A DNA stretch of 64,000 nucleotides from Tetracentron sinense (taxonomy: Eukaryota; Streptophyta; Magnoliopsida; Trochodendrales; Trochodendraceae): positions 54,124,627-54,188,626 of the forward strand of contig CM026554.1 in the NCBI GenBank assembly GCA_015143295.1, read 5' to 3'. Below, in pieces: positions 11,441-23,769 of this stretch (position 1 is its first letter; the number at the start of each line of letters is the position of its first letter). Both the position numbers and the translations under genes were made by a program. Under the pieces are notes generated by a model. The model was not told where the DNA came from. It ran no database searches and worked only from the letters and a program-made list of their open reading frames with translations.

Positions 11441-12820
11441 TAATGGAGGGCCATATTGCCCACGAGGATTTAAAGTTTAGCTCACGTGTGGGACCATCAA
11501 TTAAATGGAAAGCGCATAAAGTGAAGCAAAAGCGTTTCAGGAGTGGGACCCAAAATCGGACCTTTTCTTGTGAAGTTGGGCTCTCGTTCTGCACTTTTTC
11601 TGGCAAAAGGACAGAAGAAATAGTAGAACGACAGAAGAAACCCTTTCTGTTCGATGGTGGTGGCTCCGGAATAACATTCGTAATCGAAGTATCATTAGAA
11701 TCATTATTAAGTTAAAGCTCAATGAGATGTCTAAATCTTTTTAAAGAAGAGGTTTTACCTCCCAAAAAAAAAAAAAAAAAATCTCATTTCTCTTTATTAT
11801 TTTAGAGGTAAAAGTAAAAGCTTCTGACATTCAACTAAAGTTTAACTTAAGAATCTAAGTTCGAATAAGCTTAATTTTTAAATAAACATAAAACTTTTAT
11901 TTTAAGTTTTATCAAAGGCCACCTAAGTTACTTTCCCAAAAACAGGAACCAAATCCTCTAAGGTGTTAATCGGATTCTGGGAATCTGGTTAAGCCACTGA
12001 GGTCACCACGTGTCCCTTTTGACACCCTTAATTGTGTTTAAGAATCGCTCACTTCTAAGATTCACTCACTCATCTTTGATTTTTTAAAAAAATATTAAAA
12101 TATTTCAAAAAATTAATATTTTTGTAAGGATACTTTTACCCTCGGGTTTGAGAAGGCCTACCTTTATACTATCTTAACTCTTAACCTAGATAAATGACTA
12201 TCCCTATCCAAAAAAAAAAGCAAACCAAGCACTATCCAGAGAAACACCAACACTTAATAATTAGAATAGTGTTAGCCCTAATCTCTTTTCTATTTTCTAC
12301 TCTCACCCTAAGCCAATCACTTGTTCAATTTCTCTGTTAAAACTTGGCAATTAGTTAAAATCAGCTAAAAAGTGTGAATCTCAACAGTGAGAATGGACAA
12401 GTGGTTAGTTCATCGCTGAGAGTTTGAAAGACTTGAGAGTAGTTCTAAAACTCCTCTAAACAGAATCGATCAAGGGAGGGGACTGCTAGGGGTAATCTCT
12501 TCCCGTGTAATTGACCTAAAATTTAGAGTAACACAGGAGATCTAAAATGAATGATAAATTATATTTGGCATTCCAATCCTCCGCACAAAATCAAAGGCGT
12601 CAAACCCGTGAATGCCATTCATGTCCCCACCCCCAGTGTAGAGAGGAAATCTATATGATTAGCTAGGCTACTTATCCACAGTTTATAACCCTACCCAACC
12701 CCAACAAAACGAGATCTGGATAACAACAAAATCTACGGCGTTCATCCAATCCCATCACACCACGTGTCGAAAAGTGACATCTCACCATCATCCCTACTTA
12801 CAACTAAGATGCCTACGATA
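11441..12820. other. Gene-free stretch upstream of the CCT gene, with a foldback repeat
   Basis: No gene recognised. 11709-11851 is an imperfect inverted repeat (AAGTTAAAG ... GTTTTACCTC against its reverse complement) related to the larger foldback element at 35125-35394. The last few hundred bases must contain the promoter of the CCT-domain gene, but no core element is clear. Confidence 0.55.
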
Positions 12821-12830
12821 TCTCTCTCCC

Positions 12831-12920
12831 TCTCCCTCTCCCTCTCCCTCTCCAAGTCTATTCTTTGTTTAAAAGAGATCCTTTTGTCTGATTTTTTTTC
12901 TCAGGGAGAGAGAGAGAGAG
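12831..12920 (+). repeat. CT/GA-rich microsatellites in the presumed 5' UTR of the CCT gene
   Basis: (CTCTCC)n at about 12831-12855 and (GA)n at 12905-12920, the latter directly abutting the ATG at 12922. Pyrimidine- and GA-repeat leaders are common in plant regulatory genes; a function here is inference. Confidence 0.8.
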
Positions 12921-12921
12921 A

Positions 12922-15900
12922 ATGTGTAACAAAAACATTCGCTCTGATTCTATGAACAACATCCAAACCAGTCCTTTGCCAAAGCCCAGGAAACCTATGT
13001 TCCTCAGTCTCCTGCAAGAAGTCTCGCCGGAGTCCGGCGAAATGACCCACCAAAACCAGCTCAACTTATTTCCGTTACACCCAGAAAACTTATTTGAAGA
13101 GAAAGACATCCACGACGAGAACGTGGCTTACTTCTTCCATGCCGACGGTGGGGCCAACTTAAATGGCCTCCTCGGCGGGGAAGGTGAAGGCGAAGGTGAA
13201 GGTGAAGGGGGCAGCGTATTGTCCTCCCAGGAGAATTCCTTATCTCAGTCACTAACATACGCCTATGGGAGACAGGAGAGCGAAGAGTGTGCAAGTTCGT
13301 TGGCTCGGACGGCTTTGCGGCAGAAGGAGAGGGACTCCAGTGAGGAGAAGTGGGTGAATTATTCAGAGGTACTAGTGGAGAAGAAGGAGGAGGAAGTAAG
13401 TAGCTGTTCTGCGGATGTAGGGTATCAGAATCAGAATCAGAGAGAAGGGCTGTTATTGAAGCTTGATTATGAGGAGATCTTGAATGCTTGGTCTGATAAG
13501 GGCCCACTTTATATCCAAGGAGAGCGTCCGCAGATTGTTCCCGATATCCATGATGACTACCAGGCGCAAGATAGCCCCAGCGTAAGATTACTATTCGATC
13601 CCCTCCCCCTCCTCCATTTTTTAATGGATAGTCGCGTGCATGCATGTGCCAACCTACACTCGCCATAGGCGTACTAGTCTCACTCACTGAATGCATGTGA
13701 TATAGCTCCTACACTTTTTCCCTTTTGTGGGACCATGTACCCAGCTGCCCACTATTGGCGCACGTTAGCACCATCTCGATAGTTTTCATTTCAGATGAGT
13801 TCTAATCCAGACGCAATAAGTCAACATTTTCTAAAGACTCATAGTGTTGCTACCCAATACAAGGAGATGGTTTGACAGTAGGGCTGTCAATGGGCCGGGC
13901 TAGACCGGGCTCGGGCCTATTTTTTTATGGGCTTGAGATATTTAAGCCCAAGCCCTACCCATTTTTTAGTCAAGTCGGGCTGGACCGGGCTTTATAATTA
14001 ATAGGGTTGGACCGGGCTGGGCTCGGGCCGATCCATCTCTATCCAAACGTCCATTTTCCGATTGTTCACTATTCGGTTATCTTTCTTAATTTTATACAAA
14101 AATAAAAAAAATAAAAGAGTTGTCTTTCCTAATTTTAAACAAAAAATAATAATAAAAGTGATGAGATCGTAAAAAAGTGTCATACTATTTTGTCTTCTTG
14201 TATAAAAATAGGAGAGAATGGACAACTAGAAAATGGATGTAGCATTGCTCATCCAAATAAATATATATATATATACATGTGTGTGTATGTGTGTGCTCGC
14301 ATAAAATATAAATATTATATAATATACTAATAATAGAATAAGAAAAAAAAATTAGGGAAACAAAATCAAACTTGCATAACACTGTTATGCAATATGCATA
14401 ACCGTGACTGTCACTGTATGCATAACAGTGTGTACTATATTTGTTTCATTATTTTTTTTTTGTTGATATTTTATTATTATAATATAATAAAAAATATTAT
14501 TATAATAATATGACAAATGAGCTATGATACTATCAAGAATAATATTGATATATAAGCATTAGATGTTTTGCACTATATATTATGTATTATAATATATACT
14601 ATATGTATATATATATACATACACGTATATAACTTAGTAATGGTAAGTATTTAGATAATAAGCAAAATATATCGGTCGGACCGGGGTCGGGCTTTAAGTA
14701 GCCAAGCCCTAACCCAACCCATATTAAAATGGGCCTAAAAATGTGAGCCCGATCCTAGCCCTAGGACCTAAAATATGGGTAATGGATAGACTTTTTTCGG
14801 GCCGGGCTGGGTTGGGCCAGGCCGACCCGACTCATTGACACTCCTATTTGACAATTGTTGTCACTACCTTGCGATTGGGGCTAAGCATATACGTAGTTTT
14901 TATTTTTTGAGTAATAATTCCTTCCTTCGCCAATGAAGGGACTATTCACCCTCGTCCTCAAAAAGCTCCCTTTGAACTATGGTTAACAAGTTTAGACCCT
15001 AATGGTTAATTTTTTACTTAAAAATCAAGGTTAGATTATTTAACCCTAAGGATTAATAACTCTTAACTGTGATTAATTAAGAGAAAAAAGGAGACTTAGA
15101 ACATCTCCAACGTAAGTCTCCATAATCAATCTCCAAAACGGCATCTTCTCCATATATGGAGATGCTGGGCCCCATTAAAAAGTTTTTTACTCCAACCCAC
15201 CTCATCTTCAAAACACTATTTAATCTTCAAATCACTATTCAGTGTGAATGAATAGTGTTAATAGAGATATCATTTCTATGTATGCTAAGCCTCACTAAAA
15301 GTTTTTTATATTATTAAAACAATTCAAAAGGACAAAAAATGTATTGTAAAAAAGATTGAAAGACTAAAAAGGGATATAAACGGAATTTTATATGGATGAA
15401 TAGTGTTTTGGAGATGTGATCTTCCATTTTCTCTCTCGATCTCCATATATGAAGTCTCACTGTAGCAATTTGGAGATTGACCTCCAAATATAGAACACAG
15501 TTGGAGTGAGTTTTTGGAGTTTGATGTCCATATATGAAGAATTAGAAGACGGTTGGAGATGCTCTTAGTGAGTTAATGCCTGGCCTTTAAAGCTCGGTAG
15601 ATGCTGCATATTACAACTATCGCACCTCGAAACTCAATTTTGGAACCTAGCAGTTGCCTTGGCCTATAGACGGGCTAAATTTGGGTCTCAAAACCTTCTT
15701 ATAGATGGCCCCGTTTATTTAAAAATTACAAAAACTCAATCCCCAATCGATAACGGATTTACTATGGTTGAAACCCGAGTAAGTTACCCATGCCTGGCCC
15801 TATTGTCCTATGTGTGTCCTCGTTTAACTATAGTTAAGAATCATTAACCATTAGGATTAAAGAATCTAACCTTATTTTTTAGAAGAAAAAAAAAATTAAA

Positions 15901-17118
15901 AATTGCTTTAAATTTTTAAATCTTAACTTGTTTTTCTCTTCTAAAAAGCAAGGTTAGATTCTTTACTTCTAAGAATTAGTGAATCTTAATCATAGTTAAG
16001 GGAAAGAAGGCAAAGAGGCTAGGCCCAAGTAACTTACTTGGGCTTCAACCAGAGTAAATTCATTGTCATCCCAAGTCCTACTCATTGGGCATCAGATTAG
16101 CTCTTGCTCACGCCCGAGGTCCAGCCTTTGGCATCCACTCATCAACCGGCATGTGACCCTAAAAAGAGGAGAAGTCATTTCATTTTCTCCCTGTTTTTTT
16201 TTACTTCTCCCTAATTGATATCTCTCTCCTTTTTTATCACCACTCGGCATATGATGAGTGGTCGCACGAGGCTGGGCTTTGGGCATGCACTAGAGGTACT
16301 CTGATGCCGACCCATTGACACCCCTTAAGTATGTACCATCCAGATATTTCGGAGAGTTAGGAAGCATACCTAATGAAAAGAGAGAGAGAGAGAGAGAGAT
16401 AGCCCAGCTGCAGGATTCAATTTTTTTTCTTGACTTTTTTTCCAAAGTCTGACGTTGAGGGCAAGTGTGCAACAAATGGCATTGACCTCTTCATAGGTTA
16501 AAAAATAAATTAAAAATTAAGAAGAAGAAATTATGGCTTGTACCGATCCTTAAGGTAAGAGGGATATGCAACGACACTTGCTGCTATTATAATGGGACTT
16601 TTGAGAGTCTGTAAAGTAACAAAAAAAAATAGGCACTAGATAGACGGTAAGGAAAGGTCTAGCTAAACCGTACGAGGGTGACCCTATGGTTGGGAACTTG
16701 GGGATTACCCACTGCAAATTTGCTTCTTCTATTTTTTGGGACGAAATGAGTTATTTTAATGTGGTGCACAGGTATGGGTGGATGATGGGTGTGCAGGGAA
16801 TGGAGGGTTGTGGAGGGTGCCAGATGAAGGAAGCAGGGTGATAGAAGAGGGATGGAAGACGGGGGAGAGAGAGGCAAGGGTGATGAGATACAAGGAGAAG
16901 AGGCTGAGCAGGCTCTTCTCTAAAAAGATCAGATATGAAATTAGGAAGCTTAACGCTCAGAAGCGCCCTAGAATGAAGGTTTGTGTATTTTTATGCGTTT
17001 TTTCATTAAAGCCTGTATTTATCTCAGTATACCCCCCAAAAAAATTTATTTTTATTTTAGCTTTAAAAATTCGGCCTTTTTTTTCCTTTTGCAGGGTAGA
17101 TTTGTGAAGAGAAGTTGA
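12922..17118 (+). CDS. CCT-domain transcriptional regulator (CIA2/ASML2-like)
   Basis: Exons 12922-13581, 16772-16978 and 17095-17118, all joined in phase 0 at GT-AG borders, give 296 residues. A C-terminal CCT motif (about 253-295) is split over exons 2 and 3: [12 protein letters not shown], then [20 protein letters not shown], then GRFVKRS and TGA. CCT proteins act in the nucleus, where this basic motif serves nuclear import and DNA or NF-Y contact. A conserved [14 protein letters not shown] segment (181-194) before the CCT motif places it with the CIA2/ASML2-type single-CCT proteins, which lack B-boxes and regulate plastid-import, ribosomal or sugar-response genes. A Gly-Glu repeat lies at 86-97. 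The exact subfamily is not settled. Intron 1 (3,190 bp) is enlarged by at least three transposon-like insertions. Confidence 0.88.
13879..14846. mobile_element. Non-autonomous hAT-type element in CCT gene intron 1
   Basis: 968 bp with terminal inverted repeats TAGGGCTGTCAATGGGCC at the left and, read inward from the right, TAGGAGTGTCAATGAGTCGG. The ends are rich in GGCCGGGCT and GGGCTCGGGCC subterminal motifs in both orientations. The flanks TTTGACAG (13871-13878) and TTTGACAA (14847-14854) form an 8-bp target duplication with one change, the hAT hallmark. The interior is AT-rich and non-coding, so it must have been moved by a transposase from elsewhere. Confidence 0.85.
15099..15564. mobile_element. 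PIF/Harbinger (Tourist-like) MITE in CCT gene intron 1
   Basis: 466 bp, ends GAACATCTCCAAC and its inverted partner GTTGGAGATGCTC, flanked by TTA on both sides (15096-15098 and 15565-15567), the usual Harbinger target duplication. The interior repeats CTCCATATATG(G)AGAT motifs and has no coding capacity. Confidence 0.85.
15757..16059. repeat. Foldback element, best copy of a dispersed family
   Basis: A 303-bp inverted repeat in CCT gene intron 1. The outer arms are ATTTACTATGGTTGAAAC and, on the other strand, ATTTACTCTGGTTGAAGC. The arms continue through AGTAAGTTAC, TTAACTATAGTTAAGAATCA and AGAATCTAACCTT to a short centre. Related, mostly shorter copies occur at about 14978-15085, 17409-17590, 24974-25137, 41855-41990, 42490-43080, 43120-43270 and 53655-53765. 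A piece lies inside the element at 31191-31458. Confidence 0.75.
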
Positions 17119-17845
17119 CAAGTGTTTAATTTTGAGACTGATAATAATATTAATGAATAAGAAAACTGTGGTTCCTTGAGTTTTTATTATTTCTATTATA
17201 TATATATATATATATAGGGTCAGAGTCAGGATTTTTTCATTGGGGGGCCAAAATACATGTATAAAAAAAAAATTATTTGAGGGTATGGAAATTGGTGGTT
17301 CGGGGCGTAGCCCCTGAGAAAAAAAATTTTGGGTAGTTTTTTTTTTTGAGAATTTTTTTTCTTGGTAATGGTAATGCCTTTGAAGATGCCACATGTTCCT
17401 ATTAATAGCCCTTAATTATGGTTAAAATTCACCCACTTATCCTTTTTTAAAAAATATGAAATTTCTTTTCGAACCCTAGTTTAAAATTCACTAACTCCTA
17501 AGGTTAAAATTATTTAAATATTTTTTTTATAAAAACCAAGGATAAGTAGGTGAACCTTGAGATTGGGTGAATTTTAACCATAGTTAAGGGGTGTCAATAG
17601 GGACATGTGGCAACCTCAAGGGCATAAGGGGACTCTATTGGGGGGCCCACTATATATATGACAAAAAAAGTGGGAGGGGAGGGGGGGCACTATATTATAT
17701 AGGACAAAAAAAAAATTTGGGGGGGTTAGTTTAGGGGCCCACTATTCATACTACGTGAATAAGGATTTACAAAAAAATTGGGGCAGCCACAACTTAACAA
17801 AAAGAAAACCTAACCACTTGATGGAGTGTTAAGAAAATCATAGAT
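17119..17845. other. Gene-free downstream flank of the CCT gene
   Basis: Holds the CCT gene 3' UTR, an (AT)n run near 17200-17216, a foldback copy (17409-17590), and G-rich repeats of GGGGGGCCCACTATAT type between 17218 and 17760 that recur two or three times in diverged form. These look like parts of a decayed transposon that I cannot classify. Confidence 0.5.
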
Positions 17846-18182
17846 CTTTACATTTACAGATTCCACTATAATATAGGGAGCAAGCTAGAGTTTATAAGTT
17901 TAGAAACCGATATGTCAACATGTAACCAATTAAGACACTGTCAGTTCCCTTGGGACCTACCTTAGGCTGGTTAAGGTTAGGTAACCTGACTTGATCAAGA
18001 CATCCCCAAACCCTAAGATACTTTAGATTCGGTTTTCTACCTTTACATAACTCATAAGAAACCATTTTTTACTTTCTTTGCGATACTTGGTTCAAAATGT
18101 GACATGTTGTCAATAAAGCTTCATCCCACAGGTTAGCAGGTGCTCCTGAGCTGGTTAACATTGTGTTTACTATCTCTGTCAA
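17846..18182 (-). pseudogene. Inverted fragment of copia integrase region
   Basis: About 335 bp that is the reverse complement of 19790-20128 of the adjacent copia element, with roughly one difference per ten bases. It covers the end of the integrase core and the linker toward reverse transcriptase (for example the strand encoding SSGAPANLW). It ends abruptly at 18182 where LTR sequence begins, so the junction is a rearrangement rather than a normal element border. Confidence 0.85.
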
Positions 18183-18290
18183 GCGCCTCTCAATTCGAGT
18201 GATTCATTATATAATTATTGATTTTATTTATTTGTTAATGATAGCTAATTATGCTTTGATTTATGAATAATTTTAGACTAACCGTCAACA
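18183..18290 (+). repeat. Truncated 5' LTR remnant of the copia element
   Basis: 108 bp matching the last part of the 3' LTR (23662-23769), including TTCGAGTGATTCATTATATA and the terminal ACCGTCAACA. The rest of the 5' LTR is missing. No clear tRNA-Met primer site follows, as would be expected after an intact 5' LTR. Confidence 0.85.
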
Positions 18291-19344
18291 ATTTGAAGAT
18301 ATAATCATTCTCATATTGCTACTATAACAAAATTGAAAATGGTTTTTTACAAAGAGTGTCCTACGGTCATATGAGCTTTTTATTTAATAGCACCGATGTA
18401 ATTAATATAATGTGTATTGTCATTGAAAGGAGGTGGCTCACCCATGTTAATGTTTATGGTCATGTTTCCATATGCTAATGGTACTTATTGTAAATAATAT
18501 TGGTAATGATGACATCACCTAAACACTAATAAGATTTAAATATTTTCTTTTAAAATCTTGTATGCATTTTGGTATACAATTTATACGAAATTATGTAAGC
18601 ATATTAGTATGCATTTCTTGCATATACTTGATTTGTCTGCTACTTTATTGGTTCGAACTTTGCCTGGTACTCAGTTCTACTGTAATCGGTTTGCAAAACT
18701 TCTTTGTACAATTTGCATATTTTGTATTTAATTGGTTGAACATTTGATATGTGTAAATTGTTGCGTGTCTTGCAATTTTAATTTGATCAACTTGCATGAC
18801 AAATTATTTTATTTTGGTTATGGGTCATATCTAATGACATCTTGTTGTTTAGCTAGTTCTATCTTTTTTTTGGTTGATAGCTAGTTCTATCCGCGAGACA
18901 TGTTTTATATGTTTTGGTAACAAAGAATACGACACACTCATAATGACACTATTGTGGTTTTGAAGCATGCTAATGGTAATAGAATGAATAGAGAGAATCT
19001 CTACCGGTCAAATGGGTAAATGACATACTTTATAAATATTAATATTTCATATTATTGAGATTTGAGAAACTTATTTTGTGATTTATCATGTTATCAATGC
19101 TTAATATTTTCTGTTATTTCATTTTTTATTGGATTATTATATGAGAGTATTGTACACTTCATTAAATTTTAATTGTTATCAAGTGGCTTGTGCAATGCAG
19201 AAAGATTGGCAGATAAAGATTGGTGTAACTCACCAAAACTGTAAGGTCACACTCTTGATGAATTCTTGAAATAGTGGGGGAGATGAGCTAAAAAATAATT
19301 AATACAATGACAAAGGAGAAATAAGATATTTCAGGCAAATAAAT

Positions 19345-21775
19345 TCACTAATCGAATGTCATATCAGTGATAAACATGAAAAGTGTATTACTTGTAGTAA
19401 GTGCAAGATAACGAGAGCCTTGTTTCATAGAGTCAAAAGGTCCACTAAAACTCTAGATTTAATTCACACTGATATTTGTGAAATGACTAATTTGTCCCGA
19501 GGAGGTAAGCGATACTTCATCACCTTCATTGATGATGCATTCAGATTCTCATATGTATATCTTATACGAACGAAAGATGAAGCTGTTGAAAAGTTCAAAA
19601 TGTTCAAAGCAGAAGTCGAAAACCAACTTAAAAGAATATCAAGATTCTGAGATCCGATAGAGGTGGATAATTTATTGACACTAAATTTACAAAATTTTGT
19701 GAAATCAACGGGATTCAACATGAGATGTTTGCTCCCTACACACCACAACAGAATGAGATTGTTGGACGCAAAAATCAAACTTTAACTGAGATGGTAAACA
19801 CAATGTTAACCAGCTCAGGAGCACCTGCTAACCTTTGGGGTAAAGTCTTATTGACAGTATGTCACATTTTGAACCGCGTACCTCAAAGAAAGTCAAAAAT
19901 TGTTCTTTATGAGTTATGGAAAGGTAGAAAGCCGAATCTAAAATATCTCAGGTTTTGGAGTTGTCTTGCTCAAGTTAGGTTACCTAACCTTAACTAGCCT
20001 AAGGTAGGTCCCAAGGGAACTGATAGTGTCCTAATTTGTTACTCTTTGACAAGCAAATCATATCGGTTTCTAAACTTATAAACTTCTACCCCCTATACTA
20101 TAGTCGAATCCGTTAATGCAGATTTCTTTGAAAAATATTTTTCCATTTAAGAAAATTTTGGAAATAGCGGGGGTGCATCCGGAGTTCAGTGCTAAGAGAA
20201 AAGAGGCTGAAACTTCTATTTTGCTGGATCCTCATAGAAGTTGTAGAACTAAGGTTTCGAAAGATTTTGGTCCTAATTTCATCACATATATTGTGAATAA
20301 AGAACCTGTCAGTTATGCTGAAGCTATGACATCAAATGATGCTACATTTTGGAATGAAGCAATAGTTGATGAAATGCATTCTATATTGTCTGGCAACACT
20401 TGGACTTTAGTGAATCTTCTTCCTGGAAGCAGGGCTATTGGATGCAAATGGATCTTTAAGAAAAAGTTAAAACCTGATGGTATAGTTGCTAAGTTCAAGG
20501 CAAGGCTGATTGTTAAGGAATTCAGACAAATAATGAGTTTCGATTATTTCGACACCTATAGCCCAGTAGTAAGGATGACCACTATTTGATCGTTGATAGC
20601 TCTGGCTGCGATCAATGACTTGATCATCCACCAGATGGATGTCAAGACCGCCTTTCTCAATGGTGATCTTGAAGAAGATATATATATGGATCAGCAAGAA
20701 GGTTTTGTCCTGCCAAATAATCATAAGAAAGTGTGTAAATTGTTAAAGTCGTTTTACGGTCTTAAACAAACACCTAAGCAGTGGCACGACAAATTCAAGA
20801 GAATTCTCCTCTCTGATAGCTATCAAATAAATGGTGGTGATATTTACGTGTACAGCAAATTCAAAGAAAATTCTGAAGTTATCATTTGTCTCTTTGTCGA
20901 CGATATGCTAATTTTTGGAACCGATTTGGAAAGTGTTATGAACCCTAAAAGGTTTCTATTCGTTGAATTTTGACATGAAGGATTTGGGAGAAGCTGATGT
21001 AATTCTGGGAATTAAAATCATCAGAAGTAACCAAGAAATTGCTCTATCTCAATCAAATTACATAGAGATATTCCTCGGAAGATTTAATCATCAGTTCGAT
21101 TGCTCCCCTGCCCCAACTCCAGTTTATTCCAATATTAAATTAAACAAGAATGAAGGCAGAATTGTATCTAAACTTGAATACTCTCAAATTATTGGCAGTC
21201 TCATGTATGTCATGCGGTGCACAAGACCGGACATTGCCCAAACAGTGGGCATGTTGTGCAGATACACTAGTAATCCAGGGAAGGTTCATTGGAGAGCACT
21301 TATCAGAGTTCTCAGATACCTCAAGGGTACTTTAACTTATGAGATATATTTTGGGAGAATTCCAACTGTAGTGATGCAACTTGGAACTCATATCCGGATG
21401 AGTCTACATCTGTAACGGCCTGGATATTTACTTTGGGTGGAGGAGCCATATCTTGAAAATCCAAGAAGCAGATGTGCATTACTCATTCAACTATGAAATC
21501 TAAGTTCATCGCCTTGTCATCTGCAGATGAAGAGGTAGAATAGCTCAAGATTATATTGGTAGATATACAAATATGGGGTACACCTGTACCAGCTATCACA
21601 ATTTATTATGACAACCAGGTTGCAATGCTTAAAGCATACAGCGAGAACTACAATGAGAAATTCAGACAAGTTCGTCTGAAGCACAATCATGTGAGGGGTC
21701 TTATAACTGGTGGCAAGATAGTTGTTTAGTATGTTGGCAGATCATTTATCCAAAGGCCTTGACAGACCTTGTGAT
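19345..21775 (+). pseudogene. Copia pol: integrase, reverse transcriptase, RNase H
   Basis: Fragments in several frames. The zinc-binding domain of integrase (ITCSKCKIT) lies near 19390. The integrase core runs 19420-19997 (IHTDICEMTN, ITFIDD, APYTPQQNEIVGRKN). Reverse transcriptase runs about 20290-21400 (NTWTLVNLLPG, WIFKKK, MDVKTAFLNGDLEEDIYM, FYGLKQTPKQWHDKF, CLFVDDML, MKDLGEADVILGIKI, LMYVMRCTRPDIA). RNase H follows to 21775, ending in ADHLSKGL. Lesions seen: a frameshift near 19630, TAA near 19670 where GGE is expected in the SDRGGE motif, TGA at 20587-20589 probably from CGA, a frameshift near 20960, and TAG near 21541. The C-to-T type change is consistent with methylated-cytosine decay. 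Confidence 0.9.
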
Positions 21776-22419
21776 AAAAACTTCAAAGGGAATAAGACTA
21801 AAGCCTGTAAAATAGTTATATGAGGTGGAAACCCAACCTGATGAGTCTCTCAGGTTCAATGGGACAAACAAGTCTATATGTAATAACTATTGAGCACTAT
21901 CACTAAAAAAATTATTTCTTTCTATCAATCTCTTTTGAGATGTGTCCCTTCCTTGTATGTGATAAATAATGCATATCCTGTAGGCTGCTAACCTATAAAT
22001 GATCATGTGGTTATAGGTTGAGAATTATTAAGAATTCTCTTAATGAGTGTTATACACCTTAAATGGTGGGAGTGTGACAGGAGCACTCTTGATAGACTCA
22101 CATTTCTGAAAGTAAGAAGTTCGTCACTTCTTATGAGTTAAGGCTTATCTATAGAGCTCTCAGTAAATTGGGATTGAAGCATGGACGTAAAAATGCTGAG
22201 CTATTTGGTACCAATAACCTCTGAAAGGATTGTGTGTGCGACAGATCCGATTAGTCAGTTTGGGTTCATAGTTCAAGGTTTTATCCACTATGTTCCTTGA
22301 CTATCTTTGATTTGTTTGCACTAAGTGGAGGTTCAAGTTGAAAGACACTTTCATGTATGCACATGATATTCTTGAATGCTCATACATATATATATTTAAA
22401 ATAAAATCAAGTGAGAGTT

Positions 22420-23769
22420 TGTTGGATTTAATTTGATTTTAAAATAATAAATTTATTAGTGTTTATTATTATTAAATTATGATTTAATGTGTCTATGAGG
22501 AATATGCTAGTGTGTGTCTTAGTCTTTTGGTTTATTGATTCATTCAATCCTTATGAATCATTGGATCAAGTTGCTCTTGGAAACCAATGGCTATGATGAA
22601 GAGACAAGAACCAACTTTCATGTATACCCATTAGGTATTGCCTAGGGACTCCTCTTTATCCAACTTTTCTTGTGGAGGTTGTTTCTTTAAATACCAAAAC
22701 CAAAACGCATGGATCATGAGGTTTCTTTTAACACTTTATGTCATAATCATGATCATGGTGTGATGGGCTTTAAAGCCAAATCGTGTGATTATTGGTTTGC
22801 TTCAAAGCTTGGTCCCTTCACACTCTATAAATAGAGAATGAGTAAGAGAGCTTTGGAGAGTTCATCCTTAGGTGCGGAAGCTCTAGCGGGATTATATCAG
22901 ATCGAGAACTTGTATGCTCTGTCATAGAGGTATACATCGGTGGGTTCAAGAAATACTTCTCAGCCATATTATGTGGATTGATCTTTCTTGGGATCGGACT
23001 ATTTAGTTCGGACTCGTTTAATTGATCTAAACGGATTGTCTTTTTAGACAGACCTCGAGATCAATTTTGACAATCCAAATGGATCGTCTCTTGACTAGAC
23101 TAATTGAACAGACTCTTGTGGATTCGTCCTAACTGATTAGTATTTTGAGATAATCCAATCGGATCGTCAATTTTTTGGATCGGTCCTTAATTGGGCTAAT
23201 CCATCAACCTGAAACCAATTATACAAAGGGGAAACTCTAACGAATTTTGGACAATATGCAAACACTTAAATAATTTAATTTAAAAATTTCAATTTAGAAG
23301 TGTTTTGAATTAATCGGTAAAATAATTTAACCTGATTTTATAATCTCATATTATGAGACGTTTTGATCATGAGATTAAATTAAATTAATTTAATCGAAAT
23401 TAATTTTTGATGCAATAAAGCTAATTTGATTAATTTTATATATGTGGTTAAATTTAAAGTATTTGAAGAAATTCAATTTTTATTTACAATTGATTTATTC
23501 GAGCATTCTAAAGGAAGTTGGGTACCGTCGTCTTCTGTCAAGTAGTGCAAACTTGTAGGGAAAGACCTGATGAATCCGAGCTGAGTTGAATCCCAGAGAT
23601 AGAGCTATCGTATCCCTTGCACAATGGGAGACTTCGACTATCTTCAAGAAAGACTCTTCGAGCGTCTCTCAGTTCGAGTGATTCATTATATAATTATTTA
23701 TTTTATTTATTTGTTAATAGTAGTTAACTGTGCTTTGATTTTTGAATAATTTTAGATTAACCGTCAACA
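22420..23769 (+). repeat. 3' LTR of the copia element
   Basis: 1,350 bp from TGTTGGATTTAATTTG to ACCGTCAACA, preceded by the purine-leaning GTGAGAGTTT typical of copia 3' ends. It contains a good TATA box (CTCTATAAATAGAG, about 22823-22836) that would be the element's promoter. A run of related GGATCGTC/TTGATC-type motifs lies at 22970-23180. Confidence 0.88.

Larger units (their letters stand above)
18183..23769 (+). mobile_element. Ty1/copia LTR retrotransposon, degraded and rearranged
   Basis: Order along the plus strand: 5' LTR remnant, about 1 kb of poorly preserved gag region (18291-19200), integrase, reverse transcriptase, RNase H, about 600 bp of untranslated DNA, and a 1,350-bp 3' LTR. 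The integrase-before-reverse-transcriptase order identifies copia. The coding part is broken by stops and frameshifts, so it is dead on its own. The LTRs cannot be used for dating because only about 108 bp of the 5' copy remains. Confidence 0.92.

Noticed and set aside
13061-13200. GGTGAAGGCGAAGGTGAAGG tract as an independent microsatellite only
   Set aside because: It lies in frame within CCT exon 1 and encodes a Gly-Glu repeat, so it is kept as part of the gene.
12858-13696. Long minus-strand frames opposite CCT exon 1
   Set aside because: They are antisense shadows of a well-supported exon and have no domain or codon logic of their own.
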